Source: Mesostigma viride (lineage: Eukaryota; Streptophyta; Mesostigmatophyceae; Mesostigmatales; Mesostigmataceae). Taken from it: 64,000 bases of DNA. Both the position numbers and the translations under genes were made by a program. Positions 62,460 through 64,000 of the stretch are shown piece after piece (within the stretch, counting starts at the first letter, position 1; each line of letters begins with the position of its first letter). The notes beneath the pieces are model-generated. The model did no database searches, was not told the DNA's origin, and saw only the letters and a program-made list of their open reading frames with translations. The stretch is taken from contig RPFO01000213.1 of NCBI GenBank assembly GCA_009746045.1, positions 8,173,978-8,237,977 on the forward strand, given 5' to 3'.

Positions 62460-63619
62460 GGCGCTTCACCAAGCGGTCCCCTCACCGCTGTCTTACGTGC
62501 ATGCTTGAGCATGCGTCGTCGCTGCTTCAGGATGCGCTGCTCCATCCTTCCCACATTGGCTTCCCACCGTGCCAGCGAGCGTCTGTAACGCTCCTGCGCC
62601 TCCGGCCTGCCAGGCGCCTCCATCTCAGCCATATGCTGCAGCTTCATCGCCTGCGCCTTTTTCCATACCCTGAGTTCGCGGACCATCCGGTCCCGGCGCA
62701 CCTGGGTGATCGACATTTTGAGCTTGATGCGCTCCGCCAGCGCGATTTGCCTCACCCGCTCCGCCTGCTCGCGCTCCTTCTTGGCCTCTGCCGCGGCCCT
62801 CCGCGCCTGCCGACGCTGCTTGTCGGCGGTGAACGTCGCCATGCGCTTCTGCGCTTCACGCTCCCGCGCCGTCATTGCCGGGGTCATGAGGATCTCGTCC
62901 TCAGCAGATGCCCCCGACGGACCTGTCAAAGAGAACTCCGACTCCTGATGCACACCTAGGTGTACCTTCGGCGCACGAGACCGACGCAAACTTTTAAAAC
63001 AGGCAAGGTCCCCCCGACGCATCACCTCAAACTGCTCCTCGCCAGAAGCCAACTCACTGCTGCGCAACAACGCCCGGCGCACGTTCTCAGCATCCGCCCT
63101 CTGCTGGGCGCGAGCACGTGCGTGCGTGTCCGCGCGCCGAAGCTCCCGCTCCTCGCGCTCAGCCATCGCCCTAGCGAGGCCTTCATCCGCAGCCACCTGT
63201 CGCGAGCGTGCGTCGTCCTGCTCCTCGGCTGAGGAACCAGGCTGGAGCCCATACAGCTCCATGGACTCCTCCTCTGCAGGAGGTGCCGAAGGTCCAGCCC
63301 CCGCCGCTGCAGCTGTCGGTGCGTAGGGAGGACCCCTCGGCCTGTTCACCACAGGCGTGGATCCCCTCCCCTGCGGATACAGGGGAACTCGCAGCACCAC
63401 ACTGCTGTACGAACCCTCGGACAAGTGGCCCGACGAAGACGTTCCCGACGTCGACGGGTCAGCCTCCATAGACTGATTGAAGCTCCTCGCCGCCCGCTCA
63501 ATCTCTGCCTGGGCGGCAATCTCCGAGTCGGACGTCCCCGACGATGAGGACGTCGGAGAGCTGGACCGGCTCCTTGGGTGCATCGGAGCCTTACCCTTGT
63601 TGCTGTTGGGGTTAGACAT
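62456..63619 (-). CDS. Gag N-terminal region of the copia-like element
   Basis: It starts at ATG 63,619 (MSNPNSNKGKAPMHPRSRSS), about 105 bp inside the LTR end. It opens with a Ser-rich, low-complexity part. A long Arg/Ala/Glu-rich helical section (EREAQKRMATFTADKQRRQA) follows, probably a coiled coil. An in-frame ATG further upstream lies in the LTR and is less likely. It ends with RGPLGEAP, overlapping the next frame. Gag identity follows from position and from frame continuity with the zinc-knuckle region. Confidence 0.7.
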   Translation of the reverse strand: MSNPNSNKGKAPMHPRSRSSSPTSSSSGTSDSEIAAQAEIERAARSFNQSMEADPSTSGTSSSGHLSEGSYSSVVLRVPLYPQGRGSTPVVNRPRGPPYAPTAAAAGAGPSAPPAEEESMELYGLQPGSSAEEQDDARSRQVAADEGLARAMAEREERELRRADTHARARAQQRADAENVRRALLRSSELASGEEQFEVMRRGDLACFKSLRRSRAPKVHLGVHQESEFSLTGPSGASAEDEILMTPAMTAREREAQKRMATFTADKQRRQARRAAAEAKKEREQAERVRQIALAERIKLKMSITQVRRDRMVRELRVWKKAQAMKLQHMAEMEAPGRPEAQERYRRSLARWEANVGRMEQRILKQRRRMLKHARKTAVRGPLGEAP

Positions 63620-63724
63620 TTTTCCAAAAAAAACTGGAGGTCGAAAAATGGAATGGGTTGTTTTTGTTCGCGAAATGAACGCTCGTCGTCCTGTTGTGTG
63701 TATGTTTTTGGAGTTTTTAATGCA

Positions 63725-64000
63725 AGTTATGCAACACAAAGCTTGGAATGCTTGGGCACTGCCAAATGGCGTGTGTGTGCGTGAACGACGAGACACCTTG
63801 GCATTAGGATAGAATGGCACATATACTGCTGGCCAGCCGTCAACTATGGCTGGCCAGACTTTGCGTAAGTTAAACTAACTTACTGATCCTGGACGGACTA
63901 ACCTATCAGTTACAACCTGATCTAGTCAGTCCTAACATGACAACTACAGTCCCGGTACTGAGGTACCGGCTCATCACATACTGAGTACAGCCACGTGTCC
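63725..64000 (-). repeat. 5' LTR of the copia-like element, cut by the window
   Basis: These 276 bp match 42,760-43,035 base for base as far as I can read. The inner end reads, on the minus strand, ...GTGTTGCATAACT then TGCATTAAAAACTCC, so the LTR may end at TTGCA or at TAACT. No clear tRNA primer-binding site was recognised. Confidence 0.8.

Larger units (their letters stand above)
42760..64000 (-). mobile_element. Nested Ty1/copia-like LTR retrotransposon, 5' end beyond the window
   Basis: The element reads leftwards: 5' LTR (from beyond 64,000 to 63,725), gag, integrase, protease, RT, RNase H, and 3' LTR (to 42,760). Four foreign elements split it: B, A, a MITE and P. Removing B (TSD TT), A (TSD GA) and P (TSD TTAA) restores the reading frame each time, so all the pieces belong to one element. 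Subtracting about 13.8 kb of insertions leaves roughly 6.4 kb between the LTRs, normal for copia. Several frameshifts and a deletion in integrase show this copy cannot make a working polyprotein. Confidence 0.85.

Noticed and set aside
63725-63820. Upstream ATG giving a longer gag starting inside the LTR
   Set aside because: The LTR copy at 42.8 kb encodes the same residues without gag; the ATG at 63,619, after the LTR, is more likely.

Overview
The window looks like nuclear DNA of a unicellular eukaryote, most plausibly a green alga. It has GC-rich exons with clean GT-AG introns, introns filled with micro- and minisatellites, TGTAA-type 3' end signals, and a dense mix of LINE, Ty1/copia, TTAA-specific and CACTA-like mobile elements. 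The species cannot be proven from the sequence. No rRNA, tRNA or CRISPR was found.

1-18.5 kb holds two host genes transcribed divergently from about 6.1-7.3 kb. The minus-strand gene (about 6.08 kb down to 752, running off the left edge) has at least nine phase-compatible exons and encodes a low-complexity protein of unknown function. The plus-strand gene (7,261-18,242) can be assembled from ten exons whose phases all agree. It gives a predicted 759-residue secreted sialidase-like (BNR/Asp-box) protein with a long disordered tail. The introns of both genes carry long tandem arrays.

18.9-42.6 kb is a graveyard of retroelements. A LINE reverse-transcriptase end is interrupted by a 2.6-kb element with a split-direct-repeat layout (A1-X-B1-A2-B2). 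Several LINE ORF1 fragments follow, two of them tail to tail. Two nested inverted-repeat elements, here called E and F, sit in the TTAA-rich junction between those tails. A third ORF1 copy is split by element C, a 5.6-kb transposon whose ends read CACTAGGAAC and whose subterminal regions are arrays of TTTCTCAG-like repeats. A degenerate gag with two zinc knuckles closes this part.

42.76-64.0 kb is a single minus-strand Ty1/copia-like retrotransposon that reaches the right edge. Its two LTRs read identically over the 276 bp visible. Its polyprotein is split by four DNA transposons: element B (57,842-61,893), element A (50,145-57,728), a CACTA-type MITE (46,745-47,224) and a TTAA element P (44,432-46,130). 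Taking out B, A and P with one target duplication each restores the reading frame exactly, which proves the nesting. The pol region appears to be ordered gag-integrase-protease-RT-RNase H, which is unusual.

Elements A, B and C (and a remnant, D) share CACTAGGAA-type termini and 2-bp target duplications. Their subterminal tandem motifs are quite different, so they look like a transposon family in which the recognition arrays have diversified. E and P are homologous inside but have different ends.
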